Assembly: GCF_008806955.1 (NCBI RefSeq)
Contig: NZ_CP031727.1
Location: 1,612,001 to 1,676,000, forward strand
Length of the DNA: 64,000 bases
Direction: 5' to 3'
Source: Cellvibrio sp. KY-YJ-3
GTDB lineage: Bacteria; Pseudomonadota; Gammaproteobacteria; Pseudomonadales; Cellvibrionaceae
The stretch's first letter is position 1, and every line of letters starts with the position of its first letter. The position numbers and the translations under genes are program-made. The notes below the pieces were generated by a model. That model saw only the letters and a list, made by a program, of their open reading frames with translations. It did no database searches and was not told the DNA's origin. Positions 56,784-64,000 of the stretch are shown piece by piece.

Positions 56784-58379
56784 ATGGATAATCTACAACG
56801 TCGGCACAGAGGCGCAGTCTTGATGAAAAAATTTCAGTACGCGATAAACGGCATGGCTCTGAGTGCCCTGGCATTGGTATTGAGCGCCTGTGGCGGTGGC
56901 GATAGCCAGGTATTAGGCCCCAAGCCGGCAGACACTAGCGGTAATGGCGATAACAATGGCTGGGTGGCCGGTGTTTACCGCGATGCGGACACCTTTAAAA
57001 ACCTCTGCGAAGCACCGCGCTCGGGTCGTAGTCAATTCACCAACCTGACCTTTCCCGATAAAAGGGGTACTCGCACCGACGAGAAAAACTTTTTGCGTGC
57101 CTGGACTAACGAAACCTATCTATGGTTTGACGAAGTTACCGATCGCTCGCCCACTATCGATAGTCAAACCCCGCAGGATTATTTTCTGCTGCTAAAAACC
57201 AATCGCACTACCAGCTCCGGTGCGCCCAAAGATAATTTCCATTTCTACGAGCCCACCGAGGACGCCGAAGCCTGGGAAGCGGGCATCAGTTACGACTACG
57301 GCTTTCGCTTGAAAGTCTATTCCAGTACACCACCGCGCCGTTATTTCATCGCCTATGTCGAACCGGGTTCACCGGCAGCTACTGCTGGCGTACAGCGCGG
57401 TGATCGCATTATGAAAATCGATTCTTATGATTTAGTAACAGAAGAGAGCAATGCAGGATTAATGGCGCTTAACGAAGGGCTGTTTCCCAGTGAGTTGGGC
57501 GCAGCGCACAATTTTGAATTGCAGGCAGTGGATGGCAGCAGCAAAATGGTATCGCTACAGGCCGGCCAAATTGAAAGCAAAACCGTATTGCACAACTCGG
57601 TGATTGATACCGACAGCGGAAAGGTGGGGTATTTGGTATTTAATTCCCACGTGGAAAAATCGCAAGACGAATGGGTTACGGTGATCAGTCAATTCAAGTT
57701 TGCCGAGGTCAGCGATTTAATTGTGGATTTGCGTTACAACGGCGGCGGTTTGTTATCCATTGCCAGTCTCGCGTCTTTCATGATTGCGGGCACCAATGTA
57801 CAGGACAAGGTGTTTTACGAACAAATCCAAAATTCCAAACAGCCGCGTCTGGAGCCTTTCCCGTTTCTGGATGAGGGATTGTACGGGTTAAATAAAAATG
57901 TTGCCTTGCCCTCGCTCCACTTAAATCGCGTATTTATTCTTTCCAGTGAATCCACCTGCTCTGCGAGCGAAGCCATTATCAACGGCCTACGTGGTGCCAA
58001 TGTGGAAGTGTTTTTAATTGGCGATACCACCTGTGGTAAACCCTATGGTTTTTATCCAGAAGATAATTGCGGCACCACCTACTACACCATCCAGCTTAAA
58101 GGCGCTAACGCCAAAGGTTTTGGTGAATACAGCGATGGTTTTATTCCCTCCAACAGCGATAACGGCACCACGCGCGTCAAAGGTTGCAGTGTAGAGGACG
58201 ACCTGAATCATCAGCTCGGCGACAGCAGTGAAGCCATGCTCGCCACCGCGCTCAGGTTCAGAGCCACCGGTAATTGCGCCTCAGCAGTTACTCGCAGCCA
58301 GCAAAAAACACAGGCTGAATTTAATAACGGTGAATTAATTTTACCGGACACCCGAAAAATTATGGTGTTGGACAGATAA
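56784..58379 (+). CDS. S41 family C-terminal-processing-type protease, lipoprotein
   Basis: 531 aa from the ATG at 56784, supported by AAGGAAA; a second ATG at 56823 gives a shorter signal. The lipobox LVLSACGG lies near residue 37. A PDZ domain follows (about 170-260: YVEPGSPAATAGVQRGDRIM), then the S41 domain with VDLRYNGGG, the catalytic Ser in ESTCSASEAI and Lys in GDTTCGKPYGF. It is a cell-envelope serine protease; the target is unknown. Its paired Cys residues suggest a disulfide-bearing periplasmic or surface location. Confidence 0.87.
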   Translation: MDNLQRRHRGAVLMKKFQYAINGMALSALALVLSACGGGDSQVLGPKPADTSGNGDNNGWVAGVYRDADTFKNLCEAPRSGRSQFTNLTFPDKRGTRTDEKNFLRAWTNETYLWFDEVTDRSPTIDSQTPQDYFLLLKTNRTTSSGAPKDNFHFYEPTEDAEAWEAGISYDYGFRLKVYSSTPPRRYFIAYVEPGSPAATAGVQRGDRIMKIDSYDLVTEESNAGLMALNEGLFPSELGAAHNFELQAVDGSSKMVSLQAGQIESKTVLHNSVIDTDSGKVGYLVFNSHVEKSQDEWVTVISQFKFAEVSDLIVDLRYNGGGLLSIASLASFMIAGTNVQDKVFYEQIQNSKQPRLEPFPFLDEGLYGLNKNVALPSLHLNRVFILSSESTCSASEAIINGLRGANVEVFLIGDTTCGKPYGFYPEDNCGTTYYTIQLKGANAKGFGEYSDGFIPSNSDNGTTRVKGCSVEDDLNHQLGDSSEAMLATALRFRATGNCASAVTRSQQKTQAEFNNGELILPDTRKIMVLDR

Positions 58380-58382
58380 AAA

Positions 58383-58419
58383 CAAAAAGGCTTCCCACTG
58401 TGGAAGCCTTTTTGTTTGT
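58383..58419 (+). terminator. Terminator after the S41 protease gene
   Basis: AAAAAGGCTTCC, CACTGTG loop region, GGAAGCCTTTTT. Confidence 0.88.
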
Positions 58420-58454
58420 CTCGATGATGTATGTTTTTATGGATAGTGATTGAA

Positions 58455-59225
58455 ATGAACGCGAATAATTTCTCCCTGGCTGATTACCTTCAGCGAATTA
58501 ACCTTGAAACTCTGCCTGCATGCGATGCAGAGGGATTGCGTCAGTTAATGCGCGCGCAATTACACAGTGTGCCTTTTGAGAACCTGGATGTGCAAGCGGG
58601 CAAGATTGTCTCATTGGTACCAGAAGATATCGTAGAAAAAATAGTTTATCGCCAGCGTGGTGGTTACTGTTATGAAGTGAATGGTGTGTTTGCAATGGCA
58701 TTGGCTGCGCTCGGGTTTGAGTATCGGCTTATTGGTGCGCGCCCTATGTTTTATCCCTACCGTCGCCCTAAGAGCCATATGGTGTTGTTGGTTTCACTCG
58801 GTGAGCAGCATTGGTTATGTGATACCGGGTTTGGCAGTTTTGGTTTACGCGCACCGATTAGTTTACATCAGCTTGGCGAAACCCTGGTGCAGGACGATGA
58901 AACCTTTATGTTGGTACAAAATCAGCAGGGCGAATATGTTTTAAAAGCCTTGGTAAAAGGCGAGTGGGCGAACCAATTTTGTTTTGATCTCTACCCCATG
59001 GAGTGGGTGGATTTCTCACTTCCTAATTATTACAACTCTACTCACCCTGACGCCGTATTTGTAAAACAATATTTAGTAATGCAACAGCACCCGCAGGGGC
59101 GAACCTTGCTTTCGGGGGATCAATTAAAAAAAATGCAGGGAGCAAACGATGTGATTGTTAATGTCTTGCCGGAGCAGTTGGATGATGTACTGTTGCGGGA
59201 ATTTAATCTGACGCGCGAAGGGTGA
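58455..59225 (+). CDS. nat: Arylamine N-acetyltransferase
   Basis: 256 aa from the ATG at 58455; an upstream start at 58431 is less likely because the family begins about here. The Cys-His-Asp triad is visible: C72 in [11 protein letters not shown]108 in KSHMVLLV, D123 in CDTGFGSFG. The VPFENLDV motif is diagnostic. It moves acetyl from acetyl-CoA to arylamines or hydrazines by a thioester on Cys72. Its stop is followed within 6 bp by the pterin dehydratase gene. Confidence 0.94.
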   Translation: MNANNFSLADYLQRINLETLPACDAEGLRQLMRAQLHSVPFENLDVQAGKIVSLVPEDIVEKIVYRQRGGYCYEVNGVFAMALAALGFEYRLIGARPMFYPYRRPKSHMVLLVSLGEQHWLCDTGFGSFGLRAPISLHQLGETLVQDDETFMLVQNQQGEYVLKALVKGEWANQFCFDLYPMEWVDFSLPNYYNSTHPDAVFVKQYLVMQQHPQGRTLLSGDQLKKMQGANDVIVNVLPEQLDDVLLREFNLTREG

Positions 59226-59230
59226 TGAAT

Positions 59231-59542
59231 ATGCCAACATTAAAATTAACAGCTGAACAGCTTGCCCGAGCATTGGATACGTTGAATAAAACTAAGGGTG
59301 GCTGGTCACTGCAGGACGACAAGTTAAGTAAGCAATACAAATTCTCTGATTTTCAACATGCTTTTGGGTTTATGACGATCTGTGCGCTCTATTGTGAAAA
59401 GGTGAATCATCACCCGGAGTGGAGCAATGTTTATAATCGGGTCACTGTGCAACTGACCACCCATGACGCAGCAGGTATTAGCGAAAAGGATGTTGCACTG
59501 GCGCAGCATATGGATGATGTATTTGCCTTGCTTGCCTATTGA
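59231..59542 (+). CDS. phhB: 4a-hydroxytetrahydrobiopterin dehydratase
   Basis: 103 aa from the ATG at 59231, nine bases from AAGG; earlier GTG (59222) and ATG (59225) are too close to the site. Core motif [16 protein letters not shown] (residues 56-71) is that of pterin-4a-carbinolamine dehydratase. It regenerates tetrahydrobiopterin for phenylalanine hydroxylase; phhA is not in this window. It is next to the NAT gene and ahead of the DUF1961 gene. Confidence 0.92.
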   Translation: MPTLKLTAEQLARALDTLNKTKGGWSLQDDKLSKQYKFSDFQHAFGFMTICALYCEKVNHHPEWSNVYNRVTVQLTTHDAAGISEKDVALAQHMDDVFALLAY

Positions 59543-59619
59543 TTGCCGCCGTTAAAAATGGGGATGAATCACGCATGATTATTTGGAATACTGCGGGAAA
59601 TAGTATTCCGGGAGTCACC

Positions 59620-60399
59620 ATGGCACAGTCAATTGCACGCGTATTTATCGTGGTCGCAACTTTGTTTTTTTCATCGCATATGTATGCTGCCGAAGCTAGT
59701 ACACCGCCAGTACCTCACGCCTTGCCCGCCAAAGGTGAATTGCTTTACCAATCAACCATGAGTGAGAAGGGCACGGTTGCCAACTGGATCATGGAAGGTA
59801 ATGCACAGGTAAAATTCCGCGATGGCTGGATGGAAATGTGGTCGCCGGATAAATCGGCACACCATGTGTTTTGGTGTCCGCAGGATTTCCCCGACAGTTT
59901 TATTGCTACCTGGGAAGCACAAAATCTCGCTACCGATGCCGGATTATTAATTGTATTTTTCGCCGCAATCGGTGAAAACGGCGAAGATATTTTTTCGTCC
60001 TCCTTGCCCGCGCGCGATGGCACCTTTACGCAATATACCAACGGCAACATAAAAAGTTATCACATCTCTTATTACGCCAATGTCGCCCATGAACCGGGGC
60101 GAGTCCACGCTAACCTGCGCAAAAATAATACGTTCAGTTTGTTGCAGTCCGGCAGCGAAGGCATTCCAACCCAATCCGCCGCCATCCATAAAATCACCTT
60201 GATAAAACAGGGCGCGCATATTCGCTTGTTAATTGATGGGCGCAGCGTGATTGATTACATCGATAACCAACCGCTCATTAAGGGTGTCGATACCGGCGGC
60301 CCACTGGCCGGTGGGAAAATCGGTTTCCGCCAAATGCAGTGGAGCCATTTCCGCTATCGCAATTTTCAGGTGTGGGGGTTAAAAGCCGGTGACGAATGA
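59620..60399 (+). CDS. DUF1961 family secreted protein
   Basis: 259 aa from the ATG at 59620, next to GGAG (spacing 5); the frame is open from 59539. A signal peptide spans about residues 1-23 (ending MYAAEA). The jelly-roll body matches DUF1961 (YesU-like): MEMWSPDKSAHHVFWCPQDF, NGNIKSYHISYYAN, RVHANLRKNN, and KIGFRQMQWSHFRYRNFQVW. Family members are associated with rhamnogalacturonan or other plant polysaccharide loci. The stop lies inside the start of the LuxR-type gene (11-bp overlap), linking the two. Confidence 0.78.
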   Translation: MAQSIARVFIVVATLFFSSHMYAAEASTPPVPHALPAKGELLYQSTMSEKGTVANWIMEGNAQVKFRDGWMEMWSPDKSAHHVFWCPQDFPDSFIATWEAQNLATDAGLLIVFFAAIGENGEDIFSSSLPARDGTFTQYTNGNIKSYHISYYANVAHEPGRVHANLRKNNTFSLLQSGSEGIPTQSAAIHKITLIKQGAHIRLLIDGRSVIDYIDNQPLIKGVDTGGPLAGGKIGFRQMQWSHFRYRNFQVWGLKAGDE

Positions 60400-61171
60400 T
60401 ATTGAGTTGCTGGGCCGCGTGGTGGCCAGCCTGAAATTACCGGGTTTTAGCGCGCAGTTAGCCGCCTACCTCAAACAACAGCTGCAGTTTGATCATCTGC
60501 TGATTCTGGGCTGCCGCGCGGATAAACACCCGATTTATCTTTACGATTCCATTACCACCCAGCGTGACTTTTTATTTCAGCGCTATTTAACTGGCTCCTA
60601 TTTAGATGATCCCTTTTATCGCGCAGCGCAACAACAAACGCAAGCGGCAGTATTGCGTTTGCAAGATGTGGTGAGCGATGTTCGCGAACGGCGCGAGTAT
60701 GAACATAATTTTATTCGCAATACTGGCCTGCAAGATGAGCTGTGCATTTGCAGTCCTTTGGATAAAAACCGTTGGTTGCTGCTATTTCTGGGTTACAAGG
60801 ATGAAAATCCGGCGCGCTACCAAGCGGTTTATACCGAACTGGTTCGCTTGCTGCCGCTGCTTCATGCGCTGCTCAATCAGCAATGGGGTGCACAAAGTTT
60901 TTCTATGTCGGCGGGCGCGCTCAATAAAACTGGCTTGCAACAATTTCTAGCCGCCGCGCTCAGCTCATTTGGTGCCGAGGTGCTGAGTAAGCGCGAGCAG
61001 GAAATAACCCTGTTATTAATACAAGGTTTTGATTCGCAGGAAATTGCCGAGCTGTCGGCTATCTCTGTCGGCACAGTGAAAAACCATCGCAAAAAAATCT
61101 ATGCCAAATTGCATGTAGTCTCACTCAGCGAATTGTTTCAATTGTTTTTGACCCATCTGCTATCTAGTTAG
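60389..61171 (+). CDS. LuxR-family transcriptional regulator
   Basis: 260 aa with a GTG start at 60389 inside the DUF1961 gene. The C-terminal LuxR helix-turn-helix is clear: LSKREQEITLLLIQGFDSQE, then IAELSAISVGTVKNHRKKIY (about 197-245). The N-terminal domain (about 1-175) is GAF-like in outline and has TGSYLDDPFYRAAQQ. No known inducer-binding motif was seen, and no luxI-type gene is adjacent. It may control the preceding genes or tyrS; a perfect palindrome lies just downstream in the tyrS leader. Confidence 0.83.
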   Translation: MTNDIELLGRVVASLKLPGFSAQLAAYLKQQLQFDHLLILGCRADKHPIYLYDSITTQRDFLFQRYLTGSYLDDPFYRAAQQQTQAAVLRLQDVVSDVRERREYEHNFIRNTGLQDELCICSPLDKNRWLLLFLGYKDENPARYQAVYTELVRLLPLLHALLNQQWGAQSFSMSAGALNKTGLQQFLAAALSSFGAEVLSKREQEITLLLIQGFDSQEIAELSAISVGTVKNHRKKIYAKLHVVSLSELFQLFLTHLLSS

Positions 61172-61195
61172 CAAGCGCCTTCATTTTGTCTGCAC

Positions 61196-61211
61196 TATCC
61201 CTATAGGGATA
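61196..61211. promoter_or_regulatory. Perfect 16-bp palindrome upstream of tyrS
   Basis: TATCCCTATAGGGATA, perfectly self-complementary, 59 bp before the tyrS start and 25 bp after the LuxR-type gene. A candidate site for that regulator; no known consensus was matched. Confidence 0.4.
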
Positions 61212-61269
61212 TCCACTCCGCCTGCTCTGCCCATTAGGCTAGGCGAACATTTACTGGTGGAGCTGGAAC

Positions 61270-62526
61270 ATGACCGATACATTTTTTGATGAACTGCATG
61301 AGCGCGGTTTAATTGCACAAACCTCAAACCCAACACAACTGCGGGAATTTCTGCGCACACCGCAAACCGTTTACTGTGGCTTTGACCCTACCGCTGGCAG
61401 CTTGCATATAGGCCATTTAGTTCCCTTGTTAATGCTGAAACGCTTTAGCGATGCAGGCCACAATGCAATCGCATTAATCGGCGGCGCGACCGGCATGATT
61501 GGCGACCCCAGTTTTAAAGCGGCCGAGCGCAGTTTAAATGCTGCTGCGCAAGTAGCGCAGTGGAGCGATCAACTCAGTGAACAAATCGCGCGTTTAATGT
61601 CGCCCCACTTACCACAACCATTAACACGGGTGAATAACAGCACATGGTTGGCATCTGTGAATTTGCTCGAATTTCTGCGCGATGTGGGCAAACATTTTTC
61701 CATCAACAATATGATTCGCAAAGAATCCGTGCGGCAGCGGTTAGAGCGCCCTGATCAGGGAATTTCCTTCACTGAATTTAGCTATTCGCTGCTGCAGGCT
61801 TACGACTTTGCCATGCTCAACAAAACCCATGGCTGCACGCTGCAAATTGGCGGCAACGATCAATGGGGCAATATTGTCAGTGGTATCGATTTAACCCGGC
61901 GGCTAAACGGCGCAAGAGTGGATGGCCTCACCTTGCCGCTTATCACCAAAGCTGACGGCACCAAGTTTGGCAAAACCGAAAGTGGCACTATTTGGTTGGA
62001 CGCCACGAAAACCTCACCCTACAGCTTCTATCAGTTTTGGCTAAACGCCGACGACAAAGATGTATACCACCTGCTGGCCTACTACACCTTTCTTTCCTGC
62101 ACGGAAATAACTGCAATCACCACGCAGGATCGTACCGCAACCGGCAAGCCTGCGGCACAGCGAATATTGGCCGAGCAGGTCACGCGTTTTGTGCATGGCA
62201 GCGAAGGTCTGGCATCGGCGCAGCGTATTACCGACGCGTTATTTTCCGGGCGTATGGATAAATTAACCCTGCCCGAATTACAACAATTGGAATTGGACGG
62301 CCTGCCCAGCGTGGCAGTAAAAAAAGAAATGCCAATAGTGGATGCACTGATTGCTGCACAACTCGCACCATCCAAAAGCAAGGCGCGGGAACTGCTACAA
62401 GCCAACGCCGTGCGCATCAATGGCGAACTAACAGCGGCTGAAAATCTAGCAGAACACTTCGCCCTGTTTGATCGCTATTGGATTCTGCAGCGCGGCAACA
62501 AACATTTTTGTTTGCTTAGAGCCTAA
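61270..62526 (+). CDS. tyrS: Tyrosine-tRNA ligase
   Basis: 418 aa, class I. HIGH motif in [10 protein letters not shown] (about 44-50), tyrosine-site [10 protein letters not shown], and KMSKS as KFGKTES (about 235-241). An S4 RNA-binding domain closes the protein ([20 protein letters not shown]). It charges tRNA-Tyr in the cytosol. A GGAG-like site (GTGGAGCTGGAAC) precedes the ATG. A terminator follows. Confidence 0.96.
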   Translation: MTDTFFDELHERGLIAQTSNPTQLREFLRTPQTVYCGFDPTAGSLHIGHLVPLLMLKRFSDAGHNAIALIGGATGMIGDPSFKAAERSLNAAAQVAQWSDQLSEQIARLMSPHLPQPLTRVNNSTWLASVNLLEFLRDVGKHFSINNMIRKESVRQRLERPDQGISFTEFSYSLLQAYDFAMLNKTHGCTLQIGGNDQWGNIVSGIDLTRRLNGARVDGLTLPLITKADGTKFGKTESGTIWLDATKTSPYSFYQFWLNADDKDVYHLLAYYTFLSCTEITAITTQDRTATGKPAAQRILAEQVTRFVHGSEGLASAQRITDALFSGRMDKLTLPELQQLELDGLPSVAVKKEMPIVDALIAAQLAPSKSKARELLQANAVRINGELTAAENLAEHFALFDRYWILQRGNKHFCLLRA

Positions 62527-62530
62527 ATAA

Positions 62531-62563
62531 AAACGCCCAAGCAAAAAATTGCTTGGGCATTTT
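62531..62563. terminator. Bidirectional terminator between tyrS and TonB receptor
   Basis: CGCCCAAGCAA and TTGCTTGGGCA form a stem with A/T flanks, between convergent genes. Confidence 0.85.
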
Positions 62564-62581
62564 TATTTCTGCAGTTAAATC

Positions 62582-64000
62582 TTAAAAACTCAAGCGCAAA
62601 TTCAATTTCGCCAAGCGGCCAGCGGTGGGGAAACCTATGTCGGTGTAGTAGGTTTCATCCGCGAGGTTTTCCAGCGTCAAACCAAGCTGGGTATTGGGAT
62701 TAATGTTCCAGCGGATGTTAGCGTCTATACGGTTGTACGCGTCCAGAGTTTCTTCTACGCCGGCTCCGGTGTAGCGGCTTACCGCGAAACGTTCGTCTAC
62801 GCGTAAATAATTTACGTTGAATGACCAGGCATTATTCAGTGAATAATAAAACGCGCTGCCGTAGGTGGATTGTGGGCGGCCTAAGAGGTGAGTTTCCGAG
62901 CTGGGCATGTCGATGTCGGCGTAGCTGCCGTGAACGCGCCAGTGCAGGTTTTGCAGCAATTGCCAATTAAGTTCCGCTTCCACGCCTTGGGTTTTTACCG
63001 GTGGACGATTGACGTTAGTGTTGTTTTCACCGTCGTAGTCGATCAGGTTTTTGTATTTGTGGTGAAACACACTCAAACGCGCACTGATTAAATCGCGAGT
63101 GTATTCAAAACCGGTATCGCTGGTGGTGACGGTTTCTTCCACTAAATTTGCATTGCCAACAAACGGGTGGCCGAGTGCAAAAAAGCTGGGCAATTTAAAG
63201 CCCTGTCCCCAATTGGCAAACCAGGAAATGTCGTCATTTATTTTATAGCGTGTGCCTATATGACCTGAGTCGTTGGCGGCAGCGCTATCGGCGTCGTCGC
63301 GGCGCAGGCTGGCTTGCACTAACCAGTCATTAACTACATAAGCATTCACATTAATAAATGCGCTGTTGATTTCGCGATCCAATGCAAAATCTAACGGGAA
63401 TACATCTGGCGCGAATAAATAACCTTCGCTGATGCCGTCTTCGCGTTTGGTTTCTACGCCAATATTCGCCCAGACTTTTTGTTGATCGCCGAGGGTATTG
63501 ATCCAGCTAAATTGGGTGCGCTCAAAATCGATAACGGCGCCGTTGGGTGGTACAGCGTTATAGGGCAATATGCCGGGCGAGGTTTGGTTTTCGTCGCGCT
63601 GATACCAGCTTGCAGTGGTTTTACTTTGCCAGAAATTATTAACCTGCATAGTCCAGCTGAGCGCTGCACTTTTATCGGTATATTCGCCGCTGTCCAAATC
63701 GGGTTGCTGTGCGTATTCCGGGCCGCCACTTTGTTCGGGGAAACTGGTGCGCTCGCCATCAAAATAACGATAACTAAAGTTCAGGGCGTGATTTTCTTGC
63801 TGCCAATTTAACCGGCCAGAAAATTCTTTATTTTTAGCAGTGCTACCGGCAACCGGTTCACCGGCGTCGGTCGTTTGAATATTGAATGCGTAACCCACTT
63901 GGCCGATTGCGCCGCTTGCCGCAACGCCGGTACTGGCGTAGTCATCTTCACCGATACTTGCATTGAGAGTGGTGGATTTTTTGCCCGGGGTTTGGGTGAT
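62582..64000 (-). CDS. TonB-dependent receptor, BtuB-like, partial
   Basis: The 3' end of a receptor gene whose frame stays open to the right edge of the window; about 473 residues are visible and the signal peptide and plug start are missing. The first visible residues ITQTPGKKSTTLNASIGEDD lie at the end of the plug, followed by barrel strands and the terminal TAGRLAKLNLRLSF ending in Phe. The ending YYTDIGFPTAGR and the size resemble BtuB-type cobalamin receptors. No operator or riboswitch can be checked because the start lies beyond the edge. Confidence 0.85.
   Translation of the reverse strand: MTQTPGKKSTTLNASIGEDDYASTGVAASGAIGQVGYAFNIQTTDAGEPVAGSTAKNKEFSGRLNWQQENHALNFSYRYFDGERTSFPEQSGGPEYAQQPDLDSGEYTDKSAALSWTMQVNNFWQSKTTASWYQRDENQTSPGILPYNAVPPNGAVIDFERTQFSWINTLGDQQKVWANIGVETKREDGISEGYLFAPDVFPLDFALDREINSAFINVNAYVVNDWLVQASLRRDDADSAAANDSGHIGTRYKINDDISWFANWGQGFKLPSFFALGHPFVGNANLVEETVTTSDTGFEYTRDLISARLSVFHHKYKNLIDYDGENNTNVNRPPVKTQGVEAELNWQLLQNLHWRVHGSYADIDMPSSETHLLGRPQSTYGSAFYYSLNNAWSFNVNYLRVDERFAVSRYTGAGVEETLDAYNRIDANIRWNINPNTQLGLTLENLADETYYTDIGFPTAGRLAKLNLRLSF

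Noticed and set aside
62060-62072. GTATAC in tyrS as an extra operator
   Set aside because: Matches a few flanking bases but lies deep in a housekeeping coding sequence.

Overview
The window looks like a chromosomal segment of a Gram-negative, plant-polysaccharide-degrading gammaproteobacterium, most likely Cellvibrio or a close relative. The strongest pointer is a lipoprotein GH10 xylanase carrying a family-15 carbohydrate-binding module behind a long Ser-rich linker, next to GH115, GH43, mannonate dehydratase, a sugar/H+ symporter, xylulokinase and xylose isomerase. The housekeeping order amidase-mutL-miaA-hfq-hflX-hflK-hflC-hisZ-purA is typical of gammaproteobacteria. This assignment is inferred from content; no database comparison was made.

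Layout. 0-2.5 kb: a degenerate HD-GYP protein and a TerC-type membrane protein. 2.5-5.9 kb (minus): a three-gene export/oxidation operon (Tat-signal subunit, GMC dehydrogenase, secreted TIM-barrel protein) with two LacI-type operator candidates upstream. 6.2-8.1 kb (minus): M14 carboxypeptidase and alpha/beta hydrolase. 8.2-11.4 kb (minus): GNAT, ECF42-type sigma factor, DUF1428, VOC and YCII/DGPF proteins. 11.4-12.4 kb: an accessory island with REP-like palindromes, a small antitoxin-like ORF and an unrecognised AT-rich gene. 12.5-18.4 kb: gnd, a CopG/ParE toxin-antitoxin pair, queG, a SIMPL-domain protein, a periplasmic binding protein and a PilZ protein. 18.4-33.5 kb: a DUF1631 protein, then nnrD/E, tsaE, an AMIN/LysM amidase, mutL, miaA, hfq, hflXKC, hisZ and purA.

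33.5-42.1 kb (plus): a large TonB-dependent receptor followed by three flavin-dependent-halogenase-family genes. The first is frameshifted at a G8 tract, the second has lost the catalytic motifs and the third looks intact. This is the most unusual locus in the window. A 30-bp-arm inverted repeat closes it.

42.1-56.5 kb: a glucuronoxylan/xylose region. A minus-strand operon encodes GH115, ManD and GH43. A PepSY/cytochrome b561 pair lies between it and Xyn10. An MFS symporter and a Nudix-type regulator with a degenerate Nudix box follow, divergent from xylB-xylA. Near-identical GTATAC-centred palindromes lie 62-67 bp upstream of both the GH115 and the Xyn10 start codons, which suggests one GntR/UxuR-type regulator controls both. 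Together these genes can remove glucuronosyl and arabinosyl groups from xylan, cut the backbone, import the products and route xylose to xylulose-5-phosphate and glucuronate to the mannonate branch.

56.5-64 kb: an S41 protease lipoprotein, arylamine N-acetyltransferase, pterin dehydratase, a DUF1961 protein overlapping a LuxR-type regulator, tyrS, and a TonB-dependent receptor running off the right edge. No rRNA, tRNA, CRISPR array or complete insertion sequence was seen.
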